From: Streptacidiphilus carbonis
GTDB lineage: Bacteria > Actinomycetota > Actinomycetes > Streptomycetales > Streptomycetaceae
Assembly (NCBI RefSeq): GCF_000787775.1
Contig: NZ_BBPM01000003.1
Location: forward strand, 205,740 to 269,558
Direction of reading: 5' to 3'
Length of the DNA: 63,819 nt
The position numbers and the translations under genes were made by a program. A model generated the notes under the pieces. It saw nothing but the letters and a program-made list of their open reading frames with translations, was not told where the DNA came from and did not search any database. Position 1 is the first letter of the stretch. The number at the start of each line of letters is the position of its first letter. This document shows positions 1 to 8,501 of this stretch, piece after piece.

Positions 1-128
1 CTGCCGCCCCCGCCGCCGCCGTGCCCGCCGCCGGCCCCGAGCTGCCCGACCAGCCGTCCGGCCTGCGCCGGGACCTGGTCTCGGTGCGCCGCCGCGGCGC
101 GGGCACCGATCTGCCCCCGAACGCGTGA
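1..128 (+). CDS. bioB: Biotin synthase, C-terminal end (5' truncated by the window)
   Basis: The frame is open from the window edge to a TGA at 126-128, and about 41 residues are visible. They form an Ala/Pro-rich linker followed by a basic tail ending [10 protein letters not shown], which I remember as the usual end of the longer actinomycete BioB proteins. BioB is the radical-SAM enzyme that inserts sulfur into dethiobiotin. None of its iron-sulfur ligands are visible, so the call rests on the tail and on the bioA-bioD genes that follow. The stop overlaps the GTG of bioA, which suggests translational coupling. Confidence 0.75.
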   Translation, partial: AAPAAAVPAAGPELPDQPSGLRRDLVSVRRRGAGTDLPPNA

Positions 129-1501
129 CCCCGCTGCGCCCGCTGCCCCCGGCGACCCAGATGTCCGCTTCGTCCAGGCTCGCCCCGGACCGGCTGCTCG
201 AACTCGACCGCGCCCACGTCTGGCATCCCTACGGCGCGATGCCCGCCGCCGTCCCCCCGTTCGCGGTCGAGTCCGCGCGCGGGGTGCGGCTGCGGATGTC
301 CCAGCCGGTCGAGGGCCGGGACGAGCTGATCGACGGGATGTCGTCCTGGTGGGCGGCGATCCACGGCTACGGTCACCCCGTGCTGGACGAGGCCGTCCGC
401 GACCAGCTCGGCCGGATGAGCCATGTGATGTTCGGCGGCCTCACCCATGAGCCGGCGGTCCGGCTGGCCGCCCGGCTGGTGGAGATCACCCCGGAGCCGC
501 TGCAGCATGTCTTCCTCGCCGACTCGGGCTCGGTCGCGGTCGAGGTCGCGGCGAAGATGTGCCTGCAGTACTGGCGCTCGGTCGGCCGCCCGGCCAAGCA
601 GCGGCTGCTGACCTGGCGCGGCGGCTACCACGGCGACACCTTCCACCCCATGTCGGTGTGCGACCCCGAGGGCGGGATGCACCAGCTGTGGAGCGGGGTG
701 CTGCCCCGTCAGATCTTCGCCGACGCACCCCCGGCCCCAGGGCCTGTCCGGAGTTCTGGCGCCAACGGCTTCGACGCCCCGGTCGACCCCGGCTACGCCG
801 CCCACCTGGACGAATTGATCGGCCGCCACGCCGACGAGACCGCGGCCGTGATCGTCGAGCCGGTGGTGCAGGGCGCGGGCGGGATGCGGTTCCACTCCCC
901 AGCGCTGCTGCGGGAGTTGCGGCGGCTCTGCGACCGGCACGGTGTGCTGCTGGTGTTCGACGAGATCGCCACCGGCTTCGGCCGCACCGGCGCGCTGTTC
1001 GCCGCCGACCACGCCGGGGTCTCCCCCGATGTGATGTGCGTGGGCAAGGCTCTGACCGGCGGATACCTGACCCTGGCGGCGACCCTGTGCACCGGCGCGG
1101 TGGCCGCGGGGATCAGCGGCGGCGAGGTCCCGGTGCTGGCGCACGGGCCGACGTTCATGGGCAACCCGCTGGCCTGCGCGGTGGCCAACGCCTCCATCGA
1201 GCTGCTGCTGAGCCAGGACTGGGCCTCGAACGTCAAGCGGATCGAGGCCGGGCTGCGGGCCGGGCTCGCGCCCGCCGCAGCGCTCCCCGGCGTCCGCGAC
1301 GTCCGGGTGCTGGGCGCGATCGGGGTGGTCCAGCTGGACCACGAGGTGGACGTGGCGGCGGCCACCCGCGCCGCGGCCCGTGCGGGCGTCTGGCTGCGCC
1401 CGTTCCGCGACCTCGTCTACACCATGCCGCCGTATGTGACCGGCGACGACGATCTGGCCGCGGTCTGCGCGGGGGTCGCCGCCGCCGCCGGGAAGGGCTG
1501 A
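125..1501 (+). CDS. bioA: Adenosylmethionine--8-amino-7-oxononanoate aminotransferase (BioA)
   Basis: PLP enzyme that transfers the amino group of SAM to KAPA to give DAPA in biotin synthesis. It is 458 residues long and has the class III aminotransferase layout: WHPYGAM near residue 35, [16 protein letters not shown] near 71, the PLP-phosphate region [10 protein letters not shown] near 138, [13 protein letters not shown] near 167, [13 protein letters not shown] near 278, and the Schiff-base lysine in VGKALTGGY near 308. The GTG at 125 overlaps the bioB stop; ATG 161 is an alternative start that would remove 12 residues. Between the conserved ADAPP and the DPGYAAHL stretch lies an extra loop of about 15 residues ([16 protein letters not shown]) that I do not expect in this family. 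Operon order is bioB-bioA-bioD. Confidence 0.93.
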   Translation: MTPLRPLPPATQMSASSRLAPDRLLELDRAHVWHPYGAMPAAVPPFAVESARGVRLRMSQPVEGRDELIDGMSSWWAAIHGYGHPVLDEAVRDQLGRMSHVMFGGLTHEPAVRLAARLVEITPEPLQHVFLADSGSVAVEVAAKMCLQYWRSVGRPAKQRLLTWRGGYHGDTFHPMSVCDPEGGMHQLWSGVLPRQIFADAPPAPGPVRSSGANGFDAPVDPGYAAHLDELIGRHADETAAVIVEPVVQGAGGMRFHSPALLRELRRLCDRHGVLLVFDEIATGFGRTGALFAADHAGVSPDVMCVGKALTGGYLTLAATLCTGAVAAGISGGEVPVLAHGPTFMGNPLACAVANASIELLLSQDWASNVKRIEAGLRAGLAPAAALPGVRDVRVLGAIGVVQLDHEVDVAAATRAAARAGVWLRPFRDLVYTMPPYVTGDDDLAAVCAGVAAAAGKG

Positions 1502-1507
1502 TCCACG

Positions 1508-2233
1508 ATGACCATCATGCTGGTGACCGGCACCGGGACCGAGATCGGCAAGACCGTGGTGACGGCCGCGGTCGCAACTCTGGCGCTGGGCGCCGGACGA
1601 CGGGTCGCGGTGCTCAAGCCCGCGCAGACCGGGGTCGGCCCGGACGAGCCCGGCGACACCGACGAGGTCGTGCGCCTGGCGGGCCCGCTGACCACCAGTG
1701 AGCTGGGCCGCTACCCGGAGCCGCTGGCCCCGGCCACCGCCGCCGCACGCAGCGGACTGCCGCCGGTATCGCCGGAGCAGATCGCCAAGGAGGCGGCCCG
1801 GCTGGCCCTGGACCACGACCTGGTCCTGGTCGAGGGCGCGGGCGGGCTGCTGGTCCGCTACGACGAGCAGGGCTCGACGCTGGCCGAGGTGCCGGCCGCG
1901 CTGGCGGCGCTGGGCCACTCCTGCACGGTGCTGCTGGTGACCACGGCCGGCCTGGGCACCCTCAACACCACCGCGCTGACCGCCGAGGCACTGCGGAACC
2001 GGGGCGTACCGCTGCTCGGCCTGGTGATCGGCGCCTGGCCGGCCGAGCCGGACCTGGCCGCCCGCTGCAATCTGGCCGATCTGCCGGTCGTCGCCGGGGC
2101 GCCGCTGCTGGGCGCGCTCCCGGCCGGGCTGGTGGGCTCCGCGCACGGGGGAGCGGACCGTGTCCCCCTCCGGACCACGGCCCGCTCCTGTCTCGCGCCC
2201 GCCCTCGGCGGGGTGTGGGCGGTCAGCCCGTGA
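1508..2233 (+). CDS. bioD: Dethiobiotin synthetase (BioD)
   Basis: ATP-dependent carboxylase that closes the ureido ring of dethiobiotin from DAPA and CO2. The N-terminus carries the P-loop GTGTEIGKT (residues 8-16), followed by AVLKPAQTG with the substrate-binding lysine (near 37-45) and the VEGAGGLLVRY loop (near 107-117). Length (241 aa) is normal. It begins 7 nt after the bioA stop, with GGGAAGGG as ribosome site inside the end of bioA. The 3' end overlaps the end of the convergent GH18 gene by 11 bp. Confidence 0.93.
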   Translation: MTIMLVTGTGTEIGKTVVTAAVATLALGAGRRVAVLKPAQTGVGPDEPGDTDEVVRLAGPLTTSELGRYPEPLAPATAAARSGLPPVSPEQIAKEAARLALDHDLVLVEGAGGLLVRYDEQGSTLAEVPAALAALGHSCTVLLVTTAGLGTLNTTALTAEALRNRGVPLLGLVIGAWPAEPDLAARCNLADLPVVAGAPLLGALPAGLVGSAHGGADRVPLRTTARSCLAPALGGVWAVSP

Positions 2234-3164
2234 TCTTGTTGAAGACCTTGGAGTAGGCGTACTTCACGGCCTTGTCGTAGCTGTCGACCTCCCAGAACGC
2301 CAGCTCCTGCACGCCCTTGGAGGCCGCGAAGGACTCCAGGGTTGCGGCGTTGGCCTGGGTGAAGTTCTCGTTGTCGTCGTTCTTCCCGGCGATCGGGGTC
2401 AGACCGATCTTGTTCCAGGTCGCCGAGGAGCTGGTGCCGTAGATCGAGGCGAGCTGCTTCTCGGTGGCGTTGGCGCCCGACTCGGCGTCCTTGAGGGCGT
2501 TCTCACCGTCGCCGAAGTCCATGGTCATGATGTTGACCAGGTTGACGTTGACGCCCTTGCTCCTGGCGTCCTTGAGCAGGGTGAGCGCGTTGGACTCCAG
2601 GCCGGTGGGGTCGACCGGGAGGGTGTAGTCCACCTGGACCGAGGGGTTGGACTTCTGCAGCGCCGCCAGCGCCTGGTCCCGGCGGGAGTTGGCCGCGGTG
2701 TTGTTCAGGTAGTCGCCCTCGATGTCGAAGTCCAGCCGGGTGATCCCGTAGGTCTTCACCACGTTGGCGTACGCGGCGGTGAGGCTGCTGACCGAGGTGC
2801 AGGTCTGGGCTATCTCGCCGCCGGACGCGCCGCCGAAGGAGACGATCACATTGCCGCCGGACGACTTCAGCGAGTTGACCTGCGAGGTGAACGCGCCGAG
2901 CGAGCTGTTGCCGTCCTCCCACATGGGCGTGCAACCGGACTTGGGGATCAGGAAGGCCAACGTGTAGTACTTGTCGCCGCTCGCCTTCAGGTCCGCGGCC
3001 ATGTCGCCGGCGCTGCTGCTGGAGAGCTCCAGGTAGGGCGCGGAGTAGTGGGTGGGGAAGGAACCCGAGGCGTGGGCCGGGAGGGCACCGGCGAGCAGCG
3101 CCAGTGCGGGGGCGATGGCTGCGGCTGCGGCGAGGGCGACGGAGCGTGTGGGGGTCTTCGCCAT
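2223..3164 (-). CDS. Secreted GH18-family (chitinase-like) glycoside hydrolase
   Basis: A 313-residue protein with a clear signal peptide: basic MAKTPTRS start, Ala/Leu core and an AHA-like cleavage site near residue 32. The remainder is a single GH18 barrel without a carbohydrate-binding module. VIVSFGGASG (near 106-115) is the beta-3 strand motif. LDFDIEG (144-150) is the DxxDxDxE active-site strand, with Glu149 as the likely acid/base; LAFWEVDSYD near the C-terminus is the last barrel strand. Small actinomycete proteins of this kind act on chitin or chitin oligomers, but substrate is inferred. AAAGG precedes the start, and a perfect palindrome sits on the predicted promoter (see 3195-3213). 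Confidence 0.85.
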   Translation of the reverse strand: MAKTPTRSVALAAAAAIAPALALLAGALPAHASGSFPTHYSAPYLELSSSSAGDMAADLKASGDKYYTLAFLIPKSGCTPMWEDGNSSLGAFTSQVNSLKSSGGNVIVSFGGASGGEIAQTCTSVSSLTAAYANVVKTYGITRLDFDIEGDYLNNTAANSRRDQALAALQKSNPSVQVDYTLPVDPTGLESNALTLLKDARSKGVNVNLVNIMTMDFGDGENALKDAESGANATEKQLASIYGTSSSATWNKIGLTPIAGKNDDNENFTQANAATLESFAASKGVQELAFWEVDSYDKAVKYAYSKVFNKITG

Positions 3165-3194
3165 GACGACCTTTCAGTTCCTGGTCGGATTATC

Positions 3195-3213
3195 GTTAGG
3201 AAGGTTTCCTAAC
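3195..3213. promoter_or_regulatory. Perfect 8-3-8 palindrome over the GH18 promoter
   Basis: GTTAGGAA-GGT-TTCCTAAC lies 31 bp before the GH18 start. Read on the minus strand it sits between a possible -35 TTGCCA and -10 TAACGA with an 18-bp spacer, a repressor position. I recall similar TTAGGAAA-type palindromes for ROK-family regulators of chitosan/chitin genes in Streptomyces (CsnR); that link is from memory. Confidence 0.6.
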
Positions 3214-3399
3214 TGCTGGCAAGGATCGTGGCCTTTTGCTAGGGCACTGTCAAGAGGTCGCACGGAAAGCACCGGCCGACTGCATGTAAGGGGCATCCGC
3301 AACCGGGGCGTCCTGCAGGAGGATGCGATTGTCAGTGCCCCCGCTTAGGCTCCTCTCAGGCGCCGCACATCCGGCGGCGGACCGACTGGGGGTGGGTCG

Positions 3400-4260
3400 A
3401 TGCCTGCAATCTCCGAACCGGAACCGTCCGGGCGTACGCCGTCCGGGACCCCATCGCCCGGCAGTCCCGCGTCCGGGCATGCGACTGCGCCCGCTGCCGC
3501 CCGGGCCGAGCGGCTGACCAAGGCCTACGGCGCGGGCGACACCCGGGTGGTGGCGCTGGACACGGTGGACGTGGAGATCGGGCGGGGCCGCTTCACCGCC
3601 ATCATGGGCCCCTCGGGCTCCGGCAAGTCCACCCTGATGCACTGCCTGGCCGGCCTGGACACGGTCACCTCGGGCCGGATCTGGATCGGCGACACGGAGA
3701 TCACCGCGCTCGGCGAGAGGCAGCTGACCCGGCTGCGGCGCGACAGCGTCGGCTTCGTCTTCCAGGCGTTCAACCTGCTGCCCACGCTGAGCGCCGAGGA
3801 GAACATCACCCTGCCCGCCGACATCGCCGGGCGGCGCACCGACCCCGACTGGCTGAAGCGCGTGATCGAGACGCTGGGCATCGGGGACCGGCTGCGGCAC
3901 CGGCCGTCCGAACTGTCCGGCGGGCAGCAGCAACGGGTCGCGGTGGCCCGGGCGCTGGCCTCCCGACCGGAGATCATCTTCGCCGACGAGCCCACCGGCA
4001 ACCTGGACTCGCGCAGCGGCGCCGAGGTGCTGGGCTTTCTGCGCGGCAGCGTGGACGAGCTGGCGCAGACCGTGGTGATGGTCACCCACGACCCGGTCGC
4101 CGCCTCCTACGCCGACATCGTGCTGTTCCTGGCGGACGGTCGGATCGTGGAACAGCTCACCGCGCCGACGGCGGACGCGGTGCTGGAGCGGATGGGCCGC
4201 CTCGACGGCCAATCCGTCGACGGCCCGTCCATCGACGGCCGGTCGTCCGGGAACCGCTGA
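3400..4260 (+). CDS. ABC transporter ATP-binding protein (MacB/LolD type)
   Basis: ATPase of a MacB-like exporter. After a 30-residue Pro/Ser-rich unstructured start it has Walker A GPSGSGKST (near 70), the Q-loop in FVFQAFNLLPTLSAEENI, signature LSGGQQQRVAVARAL (near 168), Walker B EIIFADEPTGNLD (near 189) and the switch histidine in VMVTHDPVAA. The sequence following Walker B and the short length are typical of LolD/FtsE-like subunits that pair with FtsX permeases. It is followed after 22 bp by its permease. The C-terminus carries a degenerate repeat (DGQSVDGPSIDGRS). Substrate unknown. Confidence 0.92.
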   Translation: MPAISEPEPSGRTPSGTPSPGSPASGHATAPAAARAERLTKAYGAGDTRVVALDTVDVEIGRGRFTAIMGPSGSGKSTLMHCLAGLDTVTSGRIWIGDTEITALGERQLTRLRRDSVGFVFQAFNLLPTLSAEENITLPADIAGRRTDPDWLKRVIETLGIGDRLRHRPSELSGGQQQRVAVARALASRPEIIFADEPTGNLDSRSGAEVLGFLRGSVDELAQTVVMVTHDPVAASYADIVLFLADGRIVEQLTAPTADAVLERMGRLDGQSVDGPSIDGRSSGNR

Positions 4261-4282
4261 CCGAGGGGAAGGTGAGCGCACC

Positions 4283-6853
4283 ATGCTGAAGGCGACGCTG
4301 CGCGGCTTCCTGGCCCACAAGGGCCGGCTGCTGCTCTCGCTGCTGGCCGTGCTGCTGTCGGTGGCCTTCGTGGCCGGGACGCTGATGTTCACCGACACCA
4401 TCAGCGGCACCTTCGACCGGCTGTTCCGCAACACCGCCCCCGATGTCAGCGTCACCCCGCACACCGAGCTGGCCACCGGCCGGCAGGACCTCTCCGGCTC
4501 GGTGGCCACCCTGTCCGATGCGCTGGTGGCCAGGGTCGCCGCGGTCCCGGGCGTGGCCGCGGCCCGGCCCGGGGTCGGCGTGTCCGGAATCGTGCTGGTG
4601 GACGCGGCCGACCACAACATCGGCTCGATCGGCGGAGCGCCGACCATCGGCGTCAACTGGGTGCCGACCTCCCGCTCGGTGGTGGACCTGACCTCGGGGA
4701 GCGCCCCGGCCGGCGACGGCCAGGCGGTCATCGACGCCGACACCGCGCGCAAGCACCATCTGACCCTCGGCGAGCAGCTGCGGGTGATCGCCGGGCCCGG
4801 CAGCTTCCCGATCCGGGTCACCGGCATCGCGACCTTCAACACCACCAACCCGGGCGCCACCCTGGTCTTCCTGGACACCGCGACCGCGCAGAAGCGCCTG
4901 CTCGGCCGGGCCGGCCTGCTCACCTCGGTGGACGTCACCGCCGCCCCGGGCGTCTCGGACGACGTGCTGAAGCAGCGGGTCGAACCCGTGGTCGGCAGCG
5001 GCTACGACGTCAAGACCGCCGCCCAGACGGCTAAGGACTCGTCGCAGCAGCTGGGCACCTTCCTGTCCGTGATCAAGGACGCGCTGCTGGGCTTCGCCGG
5101 GATCGCGGTGCTGGTGGGCATCTCACTGATCCTGAACACCTTCTCGATGCTGGTCGCGCAGCGCACCCGGGAGCTCGGCCTGATGCGGGCGCTGGGGGCC
5201 AGCCGACGGCAGGTGAACCGCTCGGTGATGGTGGAGGCGGTGCTGCTGGGGGTGGTCGGCTCCACCCTGGGGCTGCTGGTCGGGGTGGGGCTGGCGCAAC
5301 TGCTGATCAAGCTGATCGGCGGGGTCGGCATGGAGCTGAAGGGCAGTGAGATCGCCTTCCGCTGGCCCACTCCGGTGGCCGCCTACGCGGTGGGCGTGAT
5401 CGTCACGGCGGTCTCCGCCTACCTGCCGGCCCGGCGCGCCGCCTCGGTGTCGCCGATGGCCGCGCTGCGCGAGGCGGACACCCCGGGCCGCGGCGCGCCG
5501 CTGCGGCGGCGGGCGGTGCTCGGCGGGACGGTGGTGCTGCTGGGCGCGGCCGCGCTGGTGGCCGCGGGGACCCTGCACGCGGCCGGGACGGCGGCGGGCC
5601 TCCTCGGGATCGGCGTGCTGCTCAGCCTGATCGGCCTGATCATGACCGGGCCGCTGCTGGCCCGGCCGGTGATCCGGGTGCTCGGCGGCTGGTTCCCCCG
5701 GGTCTTCGGCTCCATCGGCGCACTGAGCCAGCGCAACGCGCTGCGCAATCCCCGCCGGACCAGCGCCACCGCCTCGGCGCTGATGATCGGCCTGGCGCTG
5801 GTGGCCGCGCTGTCCGTGGTGGGCTCCTCGATGGGCGCCTCGTTCGACAGCCAGGTCGACAAGACCATCGGTGCGGACTTCATCGTCCAGAACGGACAGG
5901 GCCAGCCCTTCCCTGCGGAGGTGGCCCAGGCCGTCCAGGGCGTCCCCGGGGTGGGCCTGCTGGTACGCACCCAGGCGGTTCCGGTGACCGAGATCGCCCC
6001 CGACGGCAGCCGGACCAAGGTGAACATGCTCGGCAGCACCAGCGGCCTCGACCGGGTGGTGCACCTGTCGCTGCGCTCCGGCACGGTCGCGGCGGCCACC
6101 GCCCCGGGCGCGGTGATGATCGCCTCCACCTACGCGGACGACCACCACCTGGCCCTCGGCAGCAGACTGACGGTGCTGTTCCCCAACGGCACCCAGGTGC
6201 CGCTGACTGTCGGGGCGGTCAACAACGTCGACAACAACAGTCTGACCGGCATCGGCAAGAGCCCGGTCGCCGGCACCGCCACAGTCCAGCAGTACGCCCC
6301 GGGGGTGCAGGACGACGGAGTGTTCGTCGACGTCGCCGCGGGCGCGGACAAGGCGCAGGTCAAGGCGGCGATCACAACGGCGATCGCCAAGGACCCGCAG
6401 GTCCAGGTCCGGGACCAGTCCGACTACAAGAAACTGATCCGGCAGCAGATCGACGTCCTGCTCAACCTGGTCTACGGCCTGCTGGCGCTGGCGATCATCA
6501 TCGCGGTGCTCGGCGTCGTCAACACCCTGGCGCTGTCCGTGGTGGAACGCACCAGGGAGATCGGCCTGCTGCGCGCCATCGGCCTGTCCCGCCGCCAACT
6601 GCGCCGGATGGTGCGGCTGGAGTCGGTGGTCATCGCCCTGTTCGGCGCGGTGCTCGGTCTGGGCCTGGGACTGCTCTGGGGGCTGGCGGCCCAGCACCTG
6701 CTCTCCCTGAAGGGCATGCAGTCCCTCTCCATACCGTGGACCACCGTCATCGCCGTCGTCCTCGGCGCAGCCCTGGTCGGCCTACTGGCCGCCCTGGGCC
6801 CGGCCCTGCGCGCCTCCCGGCTGAACGTCCTGGACGCCATCGCCCACGAGTGA
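4283..6853 (+). CDS. FtsX-like ABC transporter permease (856 aa)
   Basis: Permease partner of the preceding ATPase. The N-terminus has one membrane helix (residues 17-38), then an extracytoplasmic MacB_PCD-like domain to about 255, then an FtsX block of three helices (about 265-390) containing QRTRELGLMRALGASRRQV. Further helices near 410-465 lead to a second extracytoplasmic domain (about 510-700) and a second FtsX block with ERTREIGLLRAIGLSRRQLRRM. This duplicated architecture is the common actinomycete form, where one polypeptide replaces a permease dimer. Such pairs export peptides, antibiotics or lipoproteins; the cargo cannot be told here. Confidence 0.92.
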   Translation: MLKATLRGFLAHKGRLLLSLLAVLLSVAFVAGTLMFTDTISGTFDRLFRNTAPDVSVTPHTELATGRQDLSGSVATLSDALVARVAAVPGVAAARPGVGVSGIVLVDAADHNIGSIGGAPTIGVNWVPTSRSVVDLTSGSAPAGDGQAVIDADTARKHHLTLGEQLRVIAGPGSFPIRVTGIATFNTTNPGATLVFLDTATAQKRLLGRAGLLTSVDVTAAPGVSDDVLKQRVEPVVGSGYDVKTAAQTAKDSSQQLGTFLSVIKDALLGFAGIAVLVGISLILNTFSMLVAQRTRELGLMRALGASRRQVNRSVMVEAVLLGVVGSTLGLLVGVGLAQLLIKLIGGVGMELKGSEIAFRWPTPVAAYAVGVIVTAVSAYLPARRAASVSPMAALREADTPGRGAPLRRRAVLGGTVVLLGAAALVAAGTLHAAGTAAGLLGIGVLLSLIGLIMTGPLLARPVIRVLGGWFPRVFGSIGALSQRNALRNPRRTSATASALMIGLALVAALSVVGSSMGASFDSQVDKTIGADFIVQNGQGQPFPAEVAQAVQGVPGVGLLVRTQAVPVTEIAPDGSRTKVNMLGSTSGLDRVVHLSLRSGTVAAATAPGAVMIASTYADDHHLALGSRLTVLFPNGTQVPLTVGAVNNVDNNSLTGIGKSPVAGTATVQQYAPGVQDDGVFVDVAAGADKAQVKAAITTAIAKDPQVQVRDQSDYKKLIRQQIDVLLNLVYGLLALAIIIAVLGVVNTLALSVVERTREIGLLRAIGLSRRQLRRMVRLESVVIALFGAVLGLGLGLLWGLAAQHLLSLKGMQSLSIPWTTVIAVVLGAALVGLLAALGPALRASRLNVLDAIAHE

Positions 6854-6876
6854 CGCCGATGACGGACAACCGACCC

Positions 6877-7296
6877 CTAGAACTTCTTCACCCAGCGGCG
6901 CCACTGCGACTCCGGCGCATAGCCGGCGGCACGCCACGCCCGTTGGCCCAACTCGTTGCGCTCCAGCACCATCGCGTCGCCACGACGCCCGCCGAGCGCG
7001 GTGAAGCGCTGCTCGGCGGCCTCCAGCAGCGCGCCGCCGATCCCCTGGCGGCGGGAACCGGGGTCGACCGCCAGGCGGTACAGATGGCAGCGCCAGCCGT
7101 CCCACCCGGCGATGACGGTGCCGACCATCCGCCCGTCCCGCTCGGCGATGAGCACCGCATCGGCGTCCCGGGCGATCAGCCGGCCCACGCCGGCCTCGTC
7201 GTCGCTGATGCTCGTCCCCTCGGCGGCGCTCCTCCAGAACTCCAGCAGCGGGACGACGTCGGCGCGGGTGGCAGTACGTATCTGCAGGTCGGTCAT
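6877..7296 (-). CDS. GNAT-family N-acetyltransferase
   Basis: A 139-residue single-domain GNAT protein. Strand beta-4 is followed by the acetyl-CoA pyrophosphate loop RQGIGGALLEAAEQR (near 86-100; RxxGxG/A motif), and the C-terminal half has ERNELGQRAWRAAGY (motif B). The start MTDLQIRTATRADV is the usual beta-1 of this family. Substrate not predictable. Its stop lies 23 bp from the stop of the convergent FtsX gene. Confidence 0.88.
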   Translation of the reverse strand: MTDLQIRTATRADVVPLLEFWRSAAEGTSISDDEAGVGRLIARDADAVLIAERDGRMVGTVIAGWDGWRCHLYRLAVDPGSRRQGIGGALLEAAEQRFTALGGRRGDAMVLERNELGQRAWRAAGYAPESQWRRWVKKF

Positions 7297-7333
7297 GCAC
7301 CGAGCCTCGCACGCCCGGTGGATCAGGTGCCAG

Positions 7334-8245
7334 TCATCCGGACAACGGCGGGAAGGACAGCTTCAGCAGCGCCAGCGTCTGCGGCCCGGCGCCCTCCAGT
7401 GCGACCTGCTGGGACCCGCCTCGCACACTCAACGTGCTCCGCTGGCACCCGGTCAGCGTGTCGACAGCCACGGCCACCGGCGACGCGGCGTCCGCTCCGC
7501 TGCCCCGGTAGAAGTCGACGGTGATCTCCGCGCCGAAATCCGCCGGGCAGGAGAACACCCCGACCGGCGCCGTGGGCAGCGCATCGACCAGGGGCACCGT
7601 CCTCGCCACCAGTCCCGGGTCGGTCACGGTCACCGGCGACCAGGACGGGAGAGGAGCGGGGCTGGACCTCCTGGACGCGGTGACCACCAGCCGGGTCACT
7701 CCGGTCGGGACCGTCGCCGCCGCCGGATGGGCGGGACGCCAGGTGTCCTCGGCCTCGACCCGCATCAGCGTGGCCCCCCTGTACGCCGCAAAGGAGACGT
7801 CCGTCGCGCGTGACTGAAGCAGCGCGCTGCCGGGCCAACCGAAGGTGAGCTCGTCCGGTACACCGTTCGTGCTGCCTCTGCCTATGCCCCAGTTGCCCTT
7901 CGGGGGATGCGCGGTGAACCAGCCGACGGCCTGCTGCGGGGTGCCCGGATAGGTCCAGTACGCGGTCGCGACCACAGTGTTGGCACCGGTCGGCAGTGCG
8001 TAGAACACGGCGGCGGATCCGGCGGGGGCAGCCGTCAACTGCAGGGCGCCTGGCGGCGCGACGAAGCCACGCAGCCTCGCGGACACGTCGGCCCGGGCGT
8101 CCTGCTGCGGTGTGGCGGCGCTCTGAGAGGCAGAGGGGGATGCCGGGTGTGCGGCCGAGGAGGCAGCCCCGCCCTGCGCCGCACACCCCGCCAGCAGTGC
8201 CGCGACGGCACCGAGGAGCACCCTTCGGTTCACTGTTCGAGTCAT
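7334..8245 (-). CDS. Predicted secreted lipoprotein of unknown function
   Basis: The start is placed at ATG 8245 because it gives a lipoprotein signal: MTRTVNRRVLLGAVAALLAGC, basic n-region, hydrophobic core and lipobox LAGC. The open frame continues upstream but without a signal. The mature 280 or so residues start with a low-complexity Ala/Ser/Gln linker and contain no catalytic motif I recognise. Two cysteines in the second half (FSCPADFGAEITVDFY and LTGCQRSTL) could form a disulfide. It stands alone between a GNAT gene and a repeat element, divergent from the type ISP-like gene. Confidence 0.7.
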   Translation of the reverse strand: MTRTVNRRVLLGAVAALLAGCAAQGGAASSAAHPASPSASQSAATPQQDARADVSARLRGFVAPPGALQLTAAPAGSAAVFYALPTGANTVVATAYWTYPGTPQQAVGWFTAHPPKGNWGIGRGSTNGVPDELTFGWPGSALLQSRATDVSFAAYRGATLMRVEAEDTWRPAHPAAATVPTGVTRLVVTASRRSSPAPLPSWSPVTVTDPGLVARTVPLVDALPTAPVGVFSCPADFGAEITVDFYRGSGADAASPVAVAVDTLTGCQRSTLSVRGGSQQVALEGAGPQTLALLKLSFPPLSG

Positions 8246-8364
8246 GGCCGTCTGACGTGGCGACTCACCTACCGGTTCCGCACCACCGCCCGGACCGGCA
8301 CCGGGAGGGCGGCGGCGAACAGGTGGTTGCTGAGGCGACTCGGCTGGGGTCGTGCGTGGTTGAT

Positions 8365-8439
8365 CGCGCAGTTCCCCGCGCCCCTGAGGGCTGCAACTGA
8401 GCCGGTTGCAGATGGTCAGGGGCGGCGGGGAACTGCGCG
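8365..8439. repeat. Repeat family copy A: long imperfect palindrome
   Basis: The left arm starts CGCGCAGTTCCCCGCGCCCC and the right arm ends GGCGGGGAACTGCGCG. A nested inner stem CTGCAAC/GTTGCAG sits at 8391-8411. The same arms recur at 10705-10787 and 16471-16549, with a half copy at 33229-33263. This copy lies in a divergent interval, just upstream of the type ISP-like gene; the others lie between gene ends. Confidence 0.85.
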
Positions 8440-8501
8440 GCAGACCATGCGCACGCCTGCGGGCGGGGCAGCTCGGTAGCATGGCCGACGGGAGGTGCCA
8501 G

